Below are positions 63,341 to 64,000 of a DNA stretch of 64,000 nucleotides, one piece after another. The notes beneath the pieces were generated by a model. It was not told the DNA's origin. It was given only the letters and a program-made list of their open reading frames with translations, and did not search any database. The translations under genes and the position numbers were made by a program. How positions within the stretch are numbered: the first letter of the stretch is position 1; every line of letters begins with the position of its first letter. Where the stretch lies: contig URVC01000004.1 of assembly GCA_900551245.1 (NCBI GenBank), positions 67,580-131,579 on the forward strand. The letters run 5' to 3'. The stretch is from an uncultured bacterium. Its GTDB lineage: Bacteria; Verrucomicrobiota; Lentisphaeria; Victivallales; Victivallaceae.

Positions 63341-63396
63341 CGCGCCGGCGGGGAGGTATCAACCGTACCTGCCGGCGCGATTGTGGATCATTTTTT
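63341..63396 (+). terminator. Hairpin terminator after htpG
   Basis: Long stem: 9-bp GC-rich arms (63341-63349 with 63371-63379) plus an inner 5-bp stem (63354-63358 with 63366-63370). A TTTTTT run at 63391-63396 follows 11 bases later. Confidence 0.6.
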
Positions 63397-63417
63397 GAAA
63401 AAACGGCAAAATCGCGC

Positions 63418-63446
63418 TTGAAAAACAAAGATTCCGGCGCGATATT
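63418..63446 (+). promoter_or_regulatory. Probable promoter of tRNA-Ser
   Basis: TTGAAA (63418-63423), 17 bp, GATATT (63441-63446), 13 bases before the mature tRNA 5' end. Confidence 0.5.
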
Positions 63447-63458
63447 TAGGCCGTTCCC

Positions 63459-63546
63459 GGAGAGATGGTCGAGTGGTTTAAGGCAGCGGTCTTGAAAACC
63501 GCCGTGGCGCAAGTCACCGAGGGTTCGAATCCCTCTCTCTCCGCCA
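63459..63546 (+). tRNA. tRNA-Ser (anticodon TGA)
   Basis: An 88-base type II tRNA. Acceptor arm GGAGAGA pairs with TCTCTCC, followed by G and an encoded CCA. The anticodon stem GCGGT/ACCGC carries loop CTTGAAA with anticodon TGA. A long variable arm (stem GTG...CAC around GCGCAAGT) and a T arm GAGGG-TTCGAAT-CCCTC are present. Confidence 0.97.
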
Positions 63547-64000
63547 TTCTTTGCCAGTGTTCCCCTGTTGTGGCATAACCCCTTTTCGGCAAGCAGGGGA
63601 GTGTCACCGCCCTGCCCCCGCATCCCGGTTGCGGGAAAGCCAGATTCGGCAAGAGACAATTGCAACCTCTGCAACAAAATCTTTGCAACAGTTACTTCTT
63701 CAGAATCTTTTTCATTCTTCTGCAATCTCTGATTTTCCCGAATTTGAATGAAACGGGGAAATGGTACGCCGATGTTGCATGCACAATCTCCTTCTCCAGT
63801 TGAAAAAACGCTCGCTCATAGCTGGTCCGGGAGTGCGGAATAGTACCTGCCGGCCCCTTTCCTTTCCGCCCATCCAGAGAAAAGCGAGAAAAAAGCCATT
63901 TATAGACAAAATCAAATTTTAAATCTGGAATATATGAGAAAAAACCACAGCCATCCCATAGGAAAAGAAAAAGTTGAAAGATGATGGTTCTGGATGCAAC
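63547..64000. other. Gene-poor, A+T-rich tail after tRNA-Ser
   Basis: No gene can be supported in these 454 bases; the only possible start (ATGATG near 63983, after a GAAAG) runs off the edge. The stretch contains several TGCAAC/TGCAATCT-like words near 63659-63724, and composition becomes A+T-rich from about 63640, unlike the GC-rich coding regions before it. No second copy of the tRNA 3' end is seen within the window. Confidence 0.5.

Noticed and set aside
63318..63725. Open frame on the minus strand reading RGIRTLGDLRHGG-like residues
   Set aside because: It is the antisense translation of tRNA-Ser plus the htpG terminator, a well-known spurious protein; no ribosome-binding site.
1..64000. 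CRISPR arrays, transposases, phage genes, toxin-antitoxin pairs, rRNA
   Set aside because: Looked for repeats with regular spacers and for characteristic motifs; none found anywhere in the window.

Overview
The window reads as a fragment of a Lentisphaerae-type (Victivallis-like) chromosome. This is inferred from gene content, not from a marker-gene search. The main clue is a run of short secreted proteins that begin with a type IV pilin/pseudopilin-like helix (FTLIELL...) and sit beside glycoside hydrolases. The flanking core genes (rsmH-mraZ, nusA-infB-rbfA-nrnA-truB, htpG) are ordinary bacterial housekeeping genes with high-GC codon use.

Layout. (1) 1-1275: the mraZ-rsmH start of a division/cell-wall cluster on the minus strand, with four MraZ boxes in its promoter, divergent from a membrane glycosyltransferase (1412-3433). 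(2) 3434-42423: a carbohydrate-degradation archipelago. Block A (minus): GntR-type regulator, pseudopilin, secreted binding protein, large secreted glycosidase. Block B (minus): frameshifted pseudopilin and a large secreted glycosidase, divergent from an AraC regulator. Block C (plus): cytosolic six-hairpin glycosidase, DMT transporter, pseudopilin, secreted GH13-like amylase, lipoprotein, cytosolic GH2. Block D (plus): AraC regulator, pseudopilin, secreted glycosidase, secreted binding protein. Block E (plus): pseudopilin, secreted GH2-like enzyme, small secreted protein. Block F (plus): GntR-type regulator, pseudopilin, small binding protein, secreted glycosidase, cytosolic alginate/glucuronan-lyase-like enzyme. 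(3) 42436-45355 (minus): tyrA, an ABC ATPase and an AGE-family sugar epimerase. (4) 45484-52631: transcription/translation operon ending in an unrecognised 488-residue protein. (5) 52694-58849: indolepyruvate oxidoreductase IorAB, an ACT protein, a degenerate phenylacetate-CoA-ligase relative, prmA, trpB and a DUF1805 protein. (6) 59101-63546: LacI regulator plus an unknown protein, htpG, and tRNA-Ser.

How it works together. Regulators of several families (GntR/LacI-like hybrids, AraC, LacI) probably sense sugars. Each block then makes one pseudopilin-like protein followed by exported enzymes and binding proteins, with cytosolic enzymes finishing the oligosaccharides in blocks C and F. No SusC/SusD pair, TonB receptor or sugar ABC permease is present; the only candidate importer is one DMT protein. 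The repeated pairing of one pseudopilin with one set of exported glycosidases is the most striking feature of the window and may be a distinct, poorly described way of presenting or exporting polysaccharide-degrading enzymes. Blocks D and E share a nearly identical promoter/operator module, which suggests one AraC regulon.
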